Origin: Butyricimonas muris
GTDB lineage: Bacteria; Bacteroidota; Bacteroidia; Bacteroidales; Marinifilaceae
Reading direction: 5' to 3'
Assembly: GCF_046365375.1 (NCBI RefSeq)
Contig: NZ_JBKEIT010000015.1
Span: 78,606-142,605, forward strand
DNA length: 64,000 nt
Under the pieces are notes generated by a model that had not been told where the DNA came from, did no database searches, and saw nothing but the letters and a program-made list of their open reading frames with translations. A program made the position numbers and the translations under genes. Within the stretch, counting starts at the first letter, position 1; the number at the start of each line of letters is the position of its first letter. Positions 53,264 through 62,659 of this stretch are shown piece by piece.

Positions 53264-53803
53264 ATGCAAGATAATCTGATAATAAATCTCTTAGGGAAAG
53301 ATCAAGAAAAATCTTTTCGTTACCTGTATGAAAAATATGTAGTTCAATTACGTTATTTTGCAGCCAAATACATTGACGATAAAATGGCTGTTGCAGATAT
53401 CGTACAAGACGCATTTGTTCGGCTATGGGAAAAAAAATCTCAATTCCAAGATGAGAATACTATCAAAGCATTTTTGTATAGGGTAGTTCAAAATGCTTGT
53501 ATTGACCTCATTCGTCATCACGAGGCAGCCCAAAATTACACGAAACACGTCATAGCAGAAAATGAAGAAGATTCCTTTCTGGACAATATACTTGAAACAG
53601 AAATATTTCAAGCTTTGCGAACTGTATTCAACGAACTTCCCCCCGCTTGCAAGGAAGTTTATCTATTAAGCCTCAACGGCAAATCCCATGAACAGATCTC
53701 CCAACTGTTAGATATCTCGATAAACACCATAAAGAAGCACAAGAACAATGCCAATCATTATATGCGTGAAAGATTAAAACACATATTATCCATATTACTA
53801 TAA
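53264..53803 (+). CDS. ECF-type RNA polymerase sigma factor
   Basis: A 179-residue sigma factor of the Bacteroidetes FecI-like class: region 2 (SFRYLYEKYVVQLRYFAAKYI, then ADIVQDAFVRLWEKK) and region 4 (ELPPACKEVYLLSLNGKSHEQISQLL, then ISINTIKKHKNNA). ATG 53264 is preferred to GTG 53246. It is convergent with the SusCD operon, whose FecR gene lies 10 kb away at the other end. It may be the partner of that FecR, although the usual order is sigma directly before fecR. Confidence 0.9.
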   Translation: MQDNLIINLLGKDQEKSFRYLYEKYVVQLRYFAAKYIDDKMAVADIVQDAFVRLWEKKSQFQDENTIKAFLYRVVQNACIDLIRHHEAAQNYTKHVIAENEEDSFLDNILETEIFQALRTVFNELPPACKEVYLLSLNGKSHEQISQLLDISINTIKKHKNNANHYMRERLKHILSILL

Positions 53804-53833
53804 AGATACATTACAATATTAATTTAATAAAAA

Positions 53834-53871
53834 ATTCTCCTCAAGATTCAGCAAGAATACATGAGGAGAAT
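53834..53871. terminator. Bidirectional terminator between the sigma gene and the import operon
   Basis: ATTCTCCTCA (53834-53843) pairs with TGAGGAGAAT (53862-53871); an inner ATTC/GAAT pair can extend the stem. A-rich and T-rich flanks on both sides. Confidence 0.75.
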
Positions 53872-53906
53872 AAATTAAGACACAACACATTCAGGCACCA
53901 ACTTAA

Positions 53907-55367
53907 TCACTCGCTCTGCTTCAAACCTTGTTTCACTTTTTCCACGAAAACATCCGGAGATTGAGCTCCCACGATTTGAAAAAGCACCTCTCCTTCCGCA
54001 TTCAATAAAAACATTGTCGGAAACGCTTTAACTCCATATCTCTTGCCCAACTCTCTCCCTTCCTCTGTTTCCATATCAATTTTCACGTTCACGAAACGTG
54101 CATTCATGAAATCCCCAACAGTCTTAAGCGGGAAAACTTGATTACTCATTTTCTTGCAAGGACCACACCAAGTCGTGTAACAATCCAAGAACACAAGCTT
54201 ATTCTCCTGCTTTGCCTTTTTCAGTACTTCAGCAAAAGACAAATTCTCGAACTTCATTCCCTCCTTGTTCACGAGTTTATTCAAAGCTCCTTGATAATAA
54301 TCTCGAGCCGTCCCCTTCATTTTGTCCATTTTTTCCTTCAAATAAGCGATAATAAGCCCCTCCTCGGCTGTGGACAAATCTGGTAAATTCACTAAACCTA
54401 AATCAACATTTACAACAAGTTGTGGATGTAAACCGCTAGATTTATGTTTTAAAATATTCAAAATTTTATTCAGGTCCCGATCCGTGTGCGCTTTGACGAT
54501 ATCGTACACCGTATAAACCGTGCTTGTATCCGGTAAACCATTATTTTGCATAGAGATATAAAGATCTAATAACTTCTCGCTATTGTAAATCTTCTCTCCG
54601 GTTGTATAAGGATATAATTCACCTATATACCCCTTCTCTATTAATTCATTTACTGATTTCAAACCATTCTGCTTCACGAAATCTTTCTTGTGCTCCACTA
54701 CGAAACGGAACATTTCATCATCCAAGCCACGTACTTTTTTACAGTATAAATCCCAATTCTCTGCTTTACACCATTCGGATTTCTTCAATTTCATGAAAAA
54801 TTCATCTGTTACCAGTTTCGCTTTTTCCCTTTCATCCGCTACATCCAATACTTTGGCATAATCCCTTAAAAACTTCACTCCCCGTTCACCACTTTCATAC
54901 CTTCTATTCATCTCCGGCAAAGTCGTTTTCGGGTTCAACGCTTGAGCCAATAACTGCTGGAATTCAGGTAATTTTACACCACCGACAATCCGGTAAAGAA
55001 TTTCACCGTTACTATCCAATACCAGATAATGGGCTTGAAACTTCACGTCATATTTTTTTGCGAAAGGCTTCCCCTCTTTCGTGGTCACGTCAATAAAGAA
55101 ATTCACGAAATGCTTATCCATCCAATCGGCAAACTTTTGATCACTAAACACCAATTTATTCATGGCATGGCAAGGTACTGCCCAATCGGCAAAACAATTA
55201 AAGAAGATTGGTTTTTTCTCTTCTTTAGCCCTTTTCAAAGCCTCTTCAAAAGAATAAACGTACTTCATCCTTACATCTGCTTTCACTTCATCCCCGTACA
55301 TGCTTTGGGCAGAAACGCCCAAAGCAATAAATAACATACTTACAAACAATACAATCTTTTTCATCAT
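53907..55367 (-). CDS. Double thioredoxin-domain secreted protein
   Basis: A 486-residue protein with a signal peptide ending VSAQ. Two thioredoxin domains flank a helical middle part. The C-terminal domain has an intact CGPC (about residues 400-403). In the N-terminal domain the equivalent site reads WAVPC (Ala63, Cys66), so the first redox cysteine is missing. It is the last gene of the fecR-susCD operon, 12 nt after the FISUMP gene. Likely periplasmic; a role in disulfide handling of imported substrates is inference. Confidence 0.85.
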   Translation of the reverse strand: MMKKIVLFVSMLFIALGVSAQSMYGDEVKADVRMKYVYSFEEALKRAKEEKKPIFFNCFADWAVPCHAMNKLVFSDQKFADWMDKHFVNFFIDVTTKEGKPFAKKYDVKFQAHYLVLDSNGEILYRIVGGVKLPEFQQLLAQALNPKTTLPEMNRRYESGERGVKFLRDYAKVLDVADEREKAKLVTDEFFMKLKKSEWCKAENWDLYCKKVRGLDDEMFRFVVEHKKDFVKQNGLKSVNELIEKGYIGELYPYTTGEKIYNSEKLLDLYISMQNNGLPDTSTVYTVYDIVKAHTDRDLNKILNILKHKSSGLHPQLVVNVDLGLVNLPDLSTAEEGLIIAYLKEKMDKMKGTARDYYQGALNKLVNKEGMKFENLSFAEVLKKAKQENKLVFLDCYTTWCGPCKKMSNQVFPLKTVGDFMNARFVNVKIDMETEEGRELGKRYGVKAFPTMFLLNAEGEVLFQIVGAQSPDVFVEKVKQGLKQSE

Positions 55368-55379
55368 AATTTACTTTAA

Positions 55380-56339
55380 TTATTTTTTAATACAACGTAC
55401 ACTATAAGCTGCTGTCAAATCGGAAGTTCCACGCATAATTTGATCATTTTCCATGGAAAGCAACCGGATAATCCCGTGATTAATCGTATCATTCTCCACA
55501 ACCTTTGAAGACGACCAGAAATAAGCCCGACTTCCCTTATTAATGAAATTTGTTCCATACATAAAAGTACCGAAAACCCGAGCCCCGCTAAATAAAGCAT
55601 CAAAACCGCATCCATCTTTTCCGGCTTTCAACAAGCGTCCCTCTTCTCCACCTCTCCAAACATCCAATTTATCAAGTTCCGAAAGCGACATTCCTAAATT
55701 CTCTTCTAACTTTTTCCAATCCTCATCCGTGGGCAATCGCCATCCCTCGGGCACAGCTTTCACTGCCCCATCATAAGAATAAAGAAAACCGTTTACCGAT
55801 GAATAATTCCCATTCTTAGCTTCCGTATCCTTTAAATTATTTTCTACAAGCTCTGCAAGAGCAAACGGCAAAAGATTATTATACATCCTTTTAATAGCCT
55901 TCACTCCATTAGGACAAGTAACTTCACACGTTCTCTCCACCATACTTATTGCCTCAGAAACAGGCATCTGATAATCCACCACATATGCCTTTAATAAATC
56001 ACCTACGGAAAAAATATCATTATATCGCTCGGATAACTCTCCCCGTTCCATGGCAGCATTCATAGAATCTGTAAAAAGTTCTACACTAACCTTTGCATCA
56101 TATTCCCTTACAGCTCCTTCTTTAAACGTGTAACACCCATCTATACTTCCCAATGGCAAACGATATTTCAAATTCTCTGCCATCCATGTCTGTTCGCCAA
56201 TGGTCACGCATTTATACACTTTCATATCACGTGGGTCCGTGAATTCGGAAAAAGCAACCTCCGGCTTTACCACGTGATCATCATTATTACATGCATAATA
56301 AACAATCACGCTCAACAGTATTATCATTATCTTTTTCAT
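55380..56339 (-). CDS. FISUMP-domain lipoprotein
   Basis: A 319-residue lipoprotein (lipobox YYAC, Cys17) with a Fib_succ_major (FISUMP) domain: VTIGEQTWMAENLKYRLPLGS, GWRLPTDEDWKKLEENLG, then SRAYFWSSSKV and YSVRCIKK at the end. FISUMP domains occur on surface proteins of Bacteroidetes and Fibrobacteres; their function is not defined. It lies 12 nt from both neighbours in the import operon, so it is probably a surface component of that system. Confidence 0.85.
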   Translation of the reverse strand: MKKIMIILLSVIVYYACNNDDHVVKPEVAFSEFTDPRDMKVYKCVTIGEQTWMAENLKYRLPLGSIDGCYTFKEGAVREYDAKVSVELFTDSMNAAMERGELSERYNDIFSVGDLLKAYVVDYQMPVSEAISMVERTCEVTCPNGVKAIKRMYNNLLPFALAELVENNLKDTEAKNGNYSSVNGFLYSYDGAVKAVPEGWRLPTDEDWKKLEENLGMSLSELDKLDVWRGGEEGRLLKAGKDGCGFDALFSGARVFGTFMYGTNFINKGSRAYFWSSSKVVENDTINHGIIRLLSMENDQIMRGTSDLTAAYSVRCIKK

Positions 56340-56351
56340 CTTCTGTTTACT

Positions 56352-57380
56352 TTATAATTCAACACCCAATTCATTGACAACAATTTCATACAGAATATTA
56401 TATTTCTGCATTACCAAGGGAGAATCTCCCCATTTTTCTTCAAATTCTTCCGGTGACCACCTCAACATTTCCGTGATATACCCGACTAAATCGTCCTCTT
56501 TCTTTCGCGGTGTCCAAGTATTAGCTAACCCGCAAGAAACAAACCCCCATGCTCCTATCTTTTCCCGAACACACTTTCGAAAGTTTTCCAAACCTTCAGG
56601 GGTAAACCATTGAGCAGTCCCCCAATTATCATCAAAACACTGAGGCCCAAAAGAAGATTGTCCCGGAATATAATTCCAGCTACCGGTAAACCCAAAATCA
56701 TTAGGAAACACCAAGTATTCATAATAATCGGGATCCAAAGAAGAAAAAGGAGTATCAAACCATTCCGGCTTGGAAAAACTGTAAAATTGTGTCAATAACG
56801 TCTTGTAATTCAATATTTTACTCTTCACCATTTCCTTCATCATCTCCGTGGGCAAATCACGTATCACCCCGTCACTTTTCCAATCACCTGTCATCAAAAG
56901 TGTTCGTAAATAAATTTGATACGCACCTTCACCCAAAACTTGAATATTATCATAGTTATCTTGTGCTCTAACAGATTTCACTACAAAAAAATTATACGGG
57001 TAAAGTGCTTTATTAACAAGGGCCAAATAATTCTCAATAATATTTAAAGCCTTTAATTGTTCTTCCGGTTCTACAAGGTATTCATACCGATATGCAAATT
57101 GAGAATAAGAAGAAAAATTCCATGCCAAATCCAAGGTTTCATATCGATAGATAGGATTTCCATTTATATCTTCCTTCAGGAAAGATTTCTTGATCGTATC
57201 GTTAAAGTAAATCGGAACATTATACTTCTTGTAAATCTCGTATACCCGATGTTTCACGGGATCTGACGGGTCGTCTTCAATCACGTAAAAATTCTCGTAC
57301 TCGATTTTCTGTGTTAAAGCACCTTCTTTCGAGCAACCGAACATAAAAATAATCAATACAATGTACAATATTGTCTTCAT
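56352..57380 (-). CDS. Zinc-metallohydrolase-like lipoprotein lacking HExxH
   Basis: A 342-residue lipoprotein (MKTILYIVLIIFMFGCSKEG, lipobox Cys16). Size, operon position after susD and the YRYEYLVEPEEQ...LALVNKALYPYNFF region fit the substrate-import-associated zinc metallohydrolase family (Peptidase_Mx1-like) of Bacteroidetes. No HExxH is present in the sequence: the expected region reads TEMMKEMVKSKI, so catalysis is doubtful. Start ATG 57380 is chosen because the signal peptide begins there; earlier ATGs at 57407 and 57431 exist, the latter overlapping susD. Confidence 0.65.
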   Translation of the reverse strand: MKTILYIVLIIFMFGCSKEGALTQKIEYENFYVIEDDPSDPVKHRVYEIYKKYNVPIYFNDTIKKSFLKEDINGNPIYRYETLDLAWNFSSYSQFAYRYEYLVEPEEQLKALNIIENYLALVNKALYPYNFFVVKSVRAQDNYDNIQVLGEGAYQIYLRTLLMTGDWKSDGVIRDLPTEMMKEMVKSKILNYKTLLTQFYSFSKPEWFDTPFSSLDPDYYEYLVFPNDFGFTGSWNYIPGQSSFGPQCFDDNWGTAQWFTPEGLENFRKCVREKIGAWGFVSCGLANTWTPRKKEDDLVGYITEMLRWSPEEFEEKWGDSPLVMQKYNILYEIVVNELGVEL

Positions 57381-57408
57381 ACTCGTGTGGTTAATTATTT
57401 TATTCATT

Positions 57409-58971
57409 TTATTTTTCATCACCGGCTCCACCAGCAGACCTATAGATTAAATGAGAATACTCCCTTTGCTCCCTTGGATTATCCCGCATACCGGTATCAA
57501 ATTCCAACACGGACTTTGGAATAGCAAACGTGTATGCCAAATCGTTTTCTTGCAGAGAATAAACTTCCCCATGTTTAAACTCACGTCTATTATCCCAATC
57601 ATAAACAGAAAACATATGTTCTATGACCTTTTTAAAAGGAGCTTTACGGCATACGGCATATCGGCGTAAATCAAACCAACGGTGCCCCTCGAAACACAAC
57701 TCCTTTCTTCTTTCCTCTCTCACGGCTTCCGTTATATCTGCTGCAGAATATTCAATATCCCTGTATTCAGCTATCCTATTTCTCCTCAAACGATTCAAGT
57801 ATTCGGAAGCCGTACCGGGATCATCAGACATGGCACACGCTTCTGCCATATTCAAATACCCCTCCGCTGTTCTTAACAACCAAAAATCAGAAACATTCGA
57901 GCGATAAACACCTCTTTTGTATTTTCTTCCCAACCCTATACTATCTATCTCCGAAGCATTAGAAAAATATAAATCACGTCGACAATCAGCCTCCTCGTAT
58001 AAACGGTACAAATCTTTAGTCACGCAAAAATTTCCCCCTAATCCCGTGATATCATTCTGTAAACTCAAAGAGCCTTGTGAAAATAAAACTTCAACACTAT
58101 TTTCAGATATTGCGACCGCTTCCGGGTCCGTGAGTGAATTAAAATTATACAAGTCACGTCTTAACTTCAAAAAATCCTCGGCGGCTACTCGTGCATTTTT
58201 CCAATCTTGCATATACAAGTACACCCGACTTAACAACAAACGTGCGGCTGCCTCAGAAGCCCGATAAAAAGAGCGAGTCTGGGGACTTTGTTGAAAACAC
58301 TTCACGGACACCTTCAAGTCATCCACGATCTGCGCGTAAACCTCAGCGACGGACGCTCTTTCGAATTGCGTGTTTTTATCTTTATCATGTTCCACGTAAT
58401 GCGTCAACTTCAAGGGAACTCCTAAGGTGGATGCCGCAGTTTCCGGAGCATAGGCATTAGCATACACATTCACCAGTACCAGATAGAATTGGGCACGCAA
58501 AAACAAACATTCGCCTTGAAGTGTCAATGCATCCAATTTTTCTTGTGGTGAAGCCTGACTCACGTTTTTCAACTCGTTCAAGATAATATTAGTGGTATTT
58601 ATGCGACTATATAACTCATCCCACAAGGCATTATCTCCGGATAAATTTTTTTGGTCATAATCTCTTCCCACCTCGTATTGCCAAGTATAGTAACCGTAAT
58701 AAGTAGTATTCAAGTACACGTATTCGTTACTCGTGTTAGCCGTGTGCATTATCACAGTATTAACGTCATCATCTAAAATATGTAACCACCATCCGACAGT
58801 ACCTCGGGCTAAATCCTTCACCTCGCTACTTGGTAAGTATCCGCTTCCTAAAATTACCTCGTTTAAATCGGACACTGTTTTGGGTATAACCAAATCTTGC
58901 GAATAATCTTCCAAAAAATCAGAACATCCGGCAAACAGCACCACGATAATACTATATATAAAATATTTCAT
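57409..58971 (-). CDS. SusD/RagB-family outer-membrane lipoprotein
   Basis: A 520-residue surface lipoprotein (lipobox FAGCSDFLE) with the SusD helical framework: LWDELYSRINTTNIILNEL, LQGECLFLRAQFYLVLVNVYANAYA, then RRKELCFEGHRWFDLRRY near residue 430. SusD proteins cap the SusC barrel and bind substrate. The susC stop lies 12 nt upstream of its start. Neighbouring lipoproteins of peptidase and FISUMP type, and no glycosidase, point to a protein/peptide or metal-related substrate rather than glycan. Confidence 0.94.
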   Translation of the reverse strand: MKYFIYSIIVVLFAGCSDFLEDYSQDLVIPKTVSDLNEVILGSGYLPSSEVKDLARGTVGWWLHILDDDVNTVIMHTANTSNEYVYLNTTYYGYYTWQYEVGRDYDQKNLSGDNALWDELYSRINTTNIILNELKNVSQASPQEKLDALTLQGECLFLRAQFYLVLVNVYANAYAPETAASTLGVPLKLTHYVEHDKDKNTQFERASVAEVYAQIVDDLKVSVKCFQQSPQTRSFYRASEAAARLLLSRVYLYMQDWKNARVAAEDFLKLRRDLYNFNSLTDPEAVAISENSVEVLFSQGSLSLQNDITGLGGNFCVTKDLYRLYEEADCRRDLYFSNASEIDSIGLGRKYKRGVYRSNVSDFWLLRTAEGYLNMAEACAMSDDPGTASEYLNRLRRNRIAEYRDIEYSAADITEAVREERRKELCFEGHRWFDLRRYAVCRKAPFKKVIEHMFSVYDWDNRREFKHGEVYSLQENDLAYTFAIPKSVLEFDTGMRDNPREQREYSHLIYRSAGGAGDEK

Positions 58972-58983
58972 CTTAATTTCTAT

Positions 58984-61900
58984 TTAAAAAGTTACATTAA
59001 ATTGAAATGTATACGACGGTCGAACAGACAGATTCGGTTTCGCAAATCCCGATTGCGAGGGATCTTGACCTTTCAATTCTTTCGCCGACAGGGTAAACAA
59101 GTTCATCGCGTTCAAACTCACTTGGATTGCCTCAAAAGGAGTGTACGACAAAATATCCTTACCGAACGTGTAGCGCAAAGACATCGAATTACATCTAAGA
59201 TAATTACCGCTTACAACCCGAAGGTTGGATTTATCGTACATATCCCACGTGCTACGGGCAAATTTCTGAATATGCGTTGCATTATTCAGGCTACTTGAAA
59301 AATGAGCATAATAGTGCATGTAATCAGCATCCGCCGGACTCAATATAGCGGGAATATTTGTTTTCGTTTCGTCACCGGGAACTTGCCAACGATTTAAAAA
59401 CTCCTTTCTAACATTAGCTTCCGCACTCACCCCGGATACAATAGGCTCGTAAAGAGCAAATAAACGCACCTTTGAACCTAACCCGTAAGCCATATTCATC
59501 GTCAACGTGAAATTCTTATAGGTGAAAGTATTGGCAAAATTTCCACTGAACTTCGGTTCTCGCTGCCCACTCTTTTCCATGATCATCAAAACGGTTTCTT
59601 CCAACGATTTATATTTCAAAAGGTGTTGACGATCAGCATAATCATCAAATACCGGAGTTCCATTTTCAGGACTCAATCCTAAAAATTTATACGAATAGAA
59701 AGAACCTATCGCCGTACCGTTAATAATTGCTGTTCCATTCAAATAATCGTCTATAGTATAAACCTCAACTGTTTCCGATTCCACCTTATTCATATTTCCG
59801 GAATATTGAGTAGAAAACAACCACTGGAAATCTTTTGTTTTTATAGGTTTCACTTGCAAAGCGATCGAATAACCGTCATTTTTTAAATCACCGCTATTCA
59901 TCGTGTAATTGGAAAGTCCATTAACTGTTGATACTCTTACCGAAGTGAAACAATCTTCTGTCTTTTTAAAATAAAGAGAACCTTCTATATTCACGCGAGA
60001 TTTAAAAAATGACAAATCCAACCCGAGGTCGAAAGAGTGAGTCTCCTCCCACTTCAGATTCGGGTTCGGGTAACGGGCGATAACCGATACATTTTCATTA
60101 TACATCGGGTCTATCGTTCCTTGTTTAATCGTCAAGTTCGGACTTTGATCATCCAACATATTACCCTGATAACCGTATGAAGTCCTAAATCTTGCTTCAT
60201 TTACAAAATTCCAGTTTCTTAGAATATTTTCTTTCAAATTCCAACTCCCGGAAATTGCCCAAATAGGCAAGAATTTATCATTACTTTGACTACCGAATTT
60301 ATTAGAAAAATCACAACGCGCATTAGCATACAGCGTGAAATGATTACCGTAACTATAACTTAAAGTCAAATATCCGGACACCTGATGTGAAATTCCATGT
60401 TTCAGTGTTCTGTGATTTTCGTTCAACCATTTGGCATAGCGAGTATACAAGGTAAGATCAACTTCATCAATAAATTGCATTCCCCGATCTTTTACATATC
60501 CCCGGTTTTCATCACTGATACTCCGTGAAGTCGAGCCATTCATCTCGAACCCTCCGGTAGACATAATCATATGTTGATCATCACTACCGAACGGTTTACG
60601 AAAATCGTATTGTACACGGAATACATAACTTTCGTTTATCGTGTTGGTCGTTTTCAAGATACCACCGTAAGGCAAATAACACTCCCCGTCATCTCCCGGC
60701 ATAGGAACTTCCTCGTATTCGGCATTTTTCCAACGAGCCGCGTAATGTGACTTTTCACCCCACCACTGTTCTTGCAAAGTACTACTTCGATTATAATTTC
60801 CGGCTACAGTAACATCCAACTCCCTCCACGGTGAATATTTCAAATTCAAGCGAGCACCTAGCGTGTTTCCATCATAGGAGTTTGAACTATTGTCAATCTC
60901 GTTCAAAATATTATACCTAAACAGACTGGCCCACCTATTCATCCCATTGTAAGCCGATTTCTCGTAATAATACAAAGTACCATCCGGGTTATAGCAAGGC
61001 AAGGCACGTGTTGTATTGTAAGCGTAGTCCATCGCATCAATTTCCGGCATCAAATGATTCTTCTTTTGCACGTTCCCGTCTAAAGAAAAACTAGCTTTTA
61101 CTTTCTCTGAAAAAGTCATATCCATATTTATTCTCGCCGTGTATCTTTCTGTGTATGTCGTTTTAGATACTCCATCCTCGTAATTATACCCTAGGGAAGC
61201 ATAGTAACGTACACTCTCGGTACCCCCCGAAACACTCAAAGTATGATCGTGAGAATAAGTATCTTGTGTCAAAATATCGAACCAGTCGGTATTCACTGTT
61301 TCATATCTCTTCACTTCATCTAAAAACTCGTCGTAATTCGTTTGTCCCGTGTAAAGACGATATGCGGCACCTTCATACCCCACCATCGGCATATTACTTG
61401 GGAACGGATAATGCAATTCCGTCAAATCCTTTCCGAACTGTACACGTTGCTGTGAATTCATCAAATTGATATTACGGTCAGAATAACGGGGACGGCGTGT
61501 GTATTTTGACGAATGATTATAAGAAACACGTGCAGGCCCTATCGCCCCTTTCTTTGTTGTTACCACAATCACACCGTTCGCCGCACGGGTACCGTAAAGA
61601 GCTGTCGCGGAAGCGTCTTTCAACACGTCAATACGCTCAATATCCTGAGGATTAATTCCGGCGATAGCATTCCCGATAATATTAATATAATCAGGATTGT
61701 TCAAATCGTCATTACTCACGTCTACCGGATCATCCAAAATAAAACCGTCCAAAACCCACAGGGGTTCCCGGTTACCCAACAACGTGGAGGTTCCTCTTAC
61801 GCGAATACGCGGAGTTGCCCCAACCTCTCCCGAGTTAGTCATCAACAATAACTCCGGTATTCTCCCTTCCAACGCTTGATCAATACTCGTCATACCCGGC

Positions 61901-62577
61901 ACCAACACGTCTGCCGCGTTCACGGTAGTAATCGCACTTGTCAAATGCTTCTTGTCAATCGTTTGATAACCCGTGATTACCACTTCATCCATCTCGGCGA
62001 CATCTTCCTCCATCTTAACATTGATGTTCAGTTTCTCTTTCACGGTAATATATTGAGTTTTCATACCGATAAAAGAAAACATCAATATAACCTCCCCGGT
62101 TGTCGGGACACCAAGTTTGTAATTACCATTCACATCTGAAACAGTACCGACGGTCAACCCCTTGATTAAAATCGTAACCCCGGGTAAGGGACTTCCGTTC
62201 ATGTCTGAAACTTTTCCCGTGACCACTTTCGTCTGTTCCGCCTTTGTCTCTTCTCGCCGAATGACAATAGTCTGCCCGTTAATAGCATAAATCAATCCTG
62301 TACCCTTCAAACAATCAGAGAGAACTGCATCAATCGTCGCATCCTTGTACGAAACATCCCTCTGCTTAAAAGCGGATAAGTAGGAATCGCTATAAACGAA
62401 ATCATACGCCGAGATACGTTTAATCTCGTTGATGACCTCTTTTAAAGTAGCATTTTTCAGACTAAAGGTCATTTTTACCTCCTGACAATAAGCTCGTTGG
62501 CTTAATTGAGTCGTGAAAACAAGGAAAAGCAGGAATAAAAACCACCTTTTCCTCACAACATTAAAATTTTTCTTCAT
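58984..62577 (-). CDS. SusC/RagA-family TonB-linked outer-membrane transporter with STN domain
   Basis: A 1197-residue transporter: signal peptide (about residues 1-32), an N-terminal STN signalling domain (MTFSLKNATLKEVINEIKRI), CarboxypepD_reg (VTGKVSDMNGSPLPGVTILI), plug with IRVRGTSTLLGNREPLWVLDG and DASATALYGTRAANGVIVV, and a 22-strand-type barrel ending TFQFNVTF. The STN domain implies transmembrane signalling to the FecR encoded upstream. Start ATG 62577 is preferred to 62604 because the signal peptide begins there. Confidence 0.95.
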   Translation of the reverse strand: MKKNFNVVRKRWFLFLLFLVFTTQLSQRAYCQEVKMTFSLKNATLKEVINEIKRISAYDFVYSDSYLSAFKQRDVSYKDATIDAVLSDCLKGTGLIYAINGQTIVIRREETKAEQTKVVTGKVSDMNGSPLPGVTILIKGLTVGTVSDVNGNYKLGVPTTGEVILMFSFIGMKTQYITVKEKLNINVKMEEDVAEMDEVVITGYQTIDKKHLTSAITTVNAADVLVPGMTSIDQALEGRIPELLLMTNSGEVGATPRIRVRGTSTLLGNREPLWVLDGFILDDPVDVSNDDLNNPDYINIIGNAIAGINPQDIERIDVLKDASATALYGTRAANGVIVVTTKKGAIGPARVSYNHSSKYTRRPRYSDRNINLMNSQQRVQFGKDLTELHYPFPSNMPMVGYEGAAYRLYTGQTNYDEFLDEVKRYETVNTDWFDILTQDTYSHDHTLSVSGGTESVRYYASLGYNYEDGVSKTTYTERYTARINMDMTFSEKVKASFSLDGNVQKKNHLMPEIDAMDYAYNTTRALPCYNPDGTLYYYEKSAYNGMNRWASLFRYNILNEIDNSSNSYDGNTLGARLNLKYSPWRELDVTVAGNYNRSSTLQEQWWGEKSHYAARWKNAEYEEVPMPGDDGECYLPYGGILKTTNTINESYVFRVQYDFRKPFGSDDQHMIMSTGGFEMNGSTSRSISDENRGYVKDRGMQFIDEVDLTLYTRYAKWLNENHRTLKHGISHQVSGYLTLSYSYGNHFTLYANARCDFSNKFGSQSNDKFLPIWAISGSWNLKENILRNWNFVNEARFRTSYGYQGNMLDDQSPNLTIKQGTIDPMYNENVSVIARYPNPNLKWEETHSFDLGLDLSFFKSRVNIEGSLYFKKTEDCFTSVRVSTVNGLSNYTMNSGDLKNDGYSIALQVKPIKTKDFQWLFSTQYSGNMNKVESETVEVYTIDDYLNGTAIINGTAIGSFYSYKFLGLSPENGTPVFDDYADRQHLLKYKSLEETVLMIMEKSGQREPKFSGNFANTFTYKNFTLTMNMAYGLGSKVRLFALYEPIVSGVSAEANVRKEFLNRWQVPGDETKTNIPAILSPADADYMHYYAHFSSSLNNATHIQKFARSTWDMYDKSNLRVVSGNYLRCNSMSLRYTFGKDILSYTPFEAIQVSLNAMNLFTLSAKELKGQDPSQSGFAKPNLSVRPSYTFQFNVTF

Positions 62578-62659
62578 AGATTTGTATTTGAATTTAATAA
62601 TCATTCTGCCCCTGTTCGCATCAGAGGTAGTTTTTAAGTAGCGTTACCAGCGCTACTTT

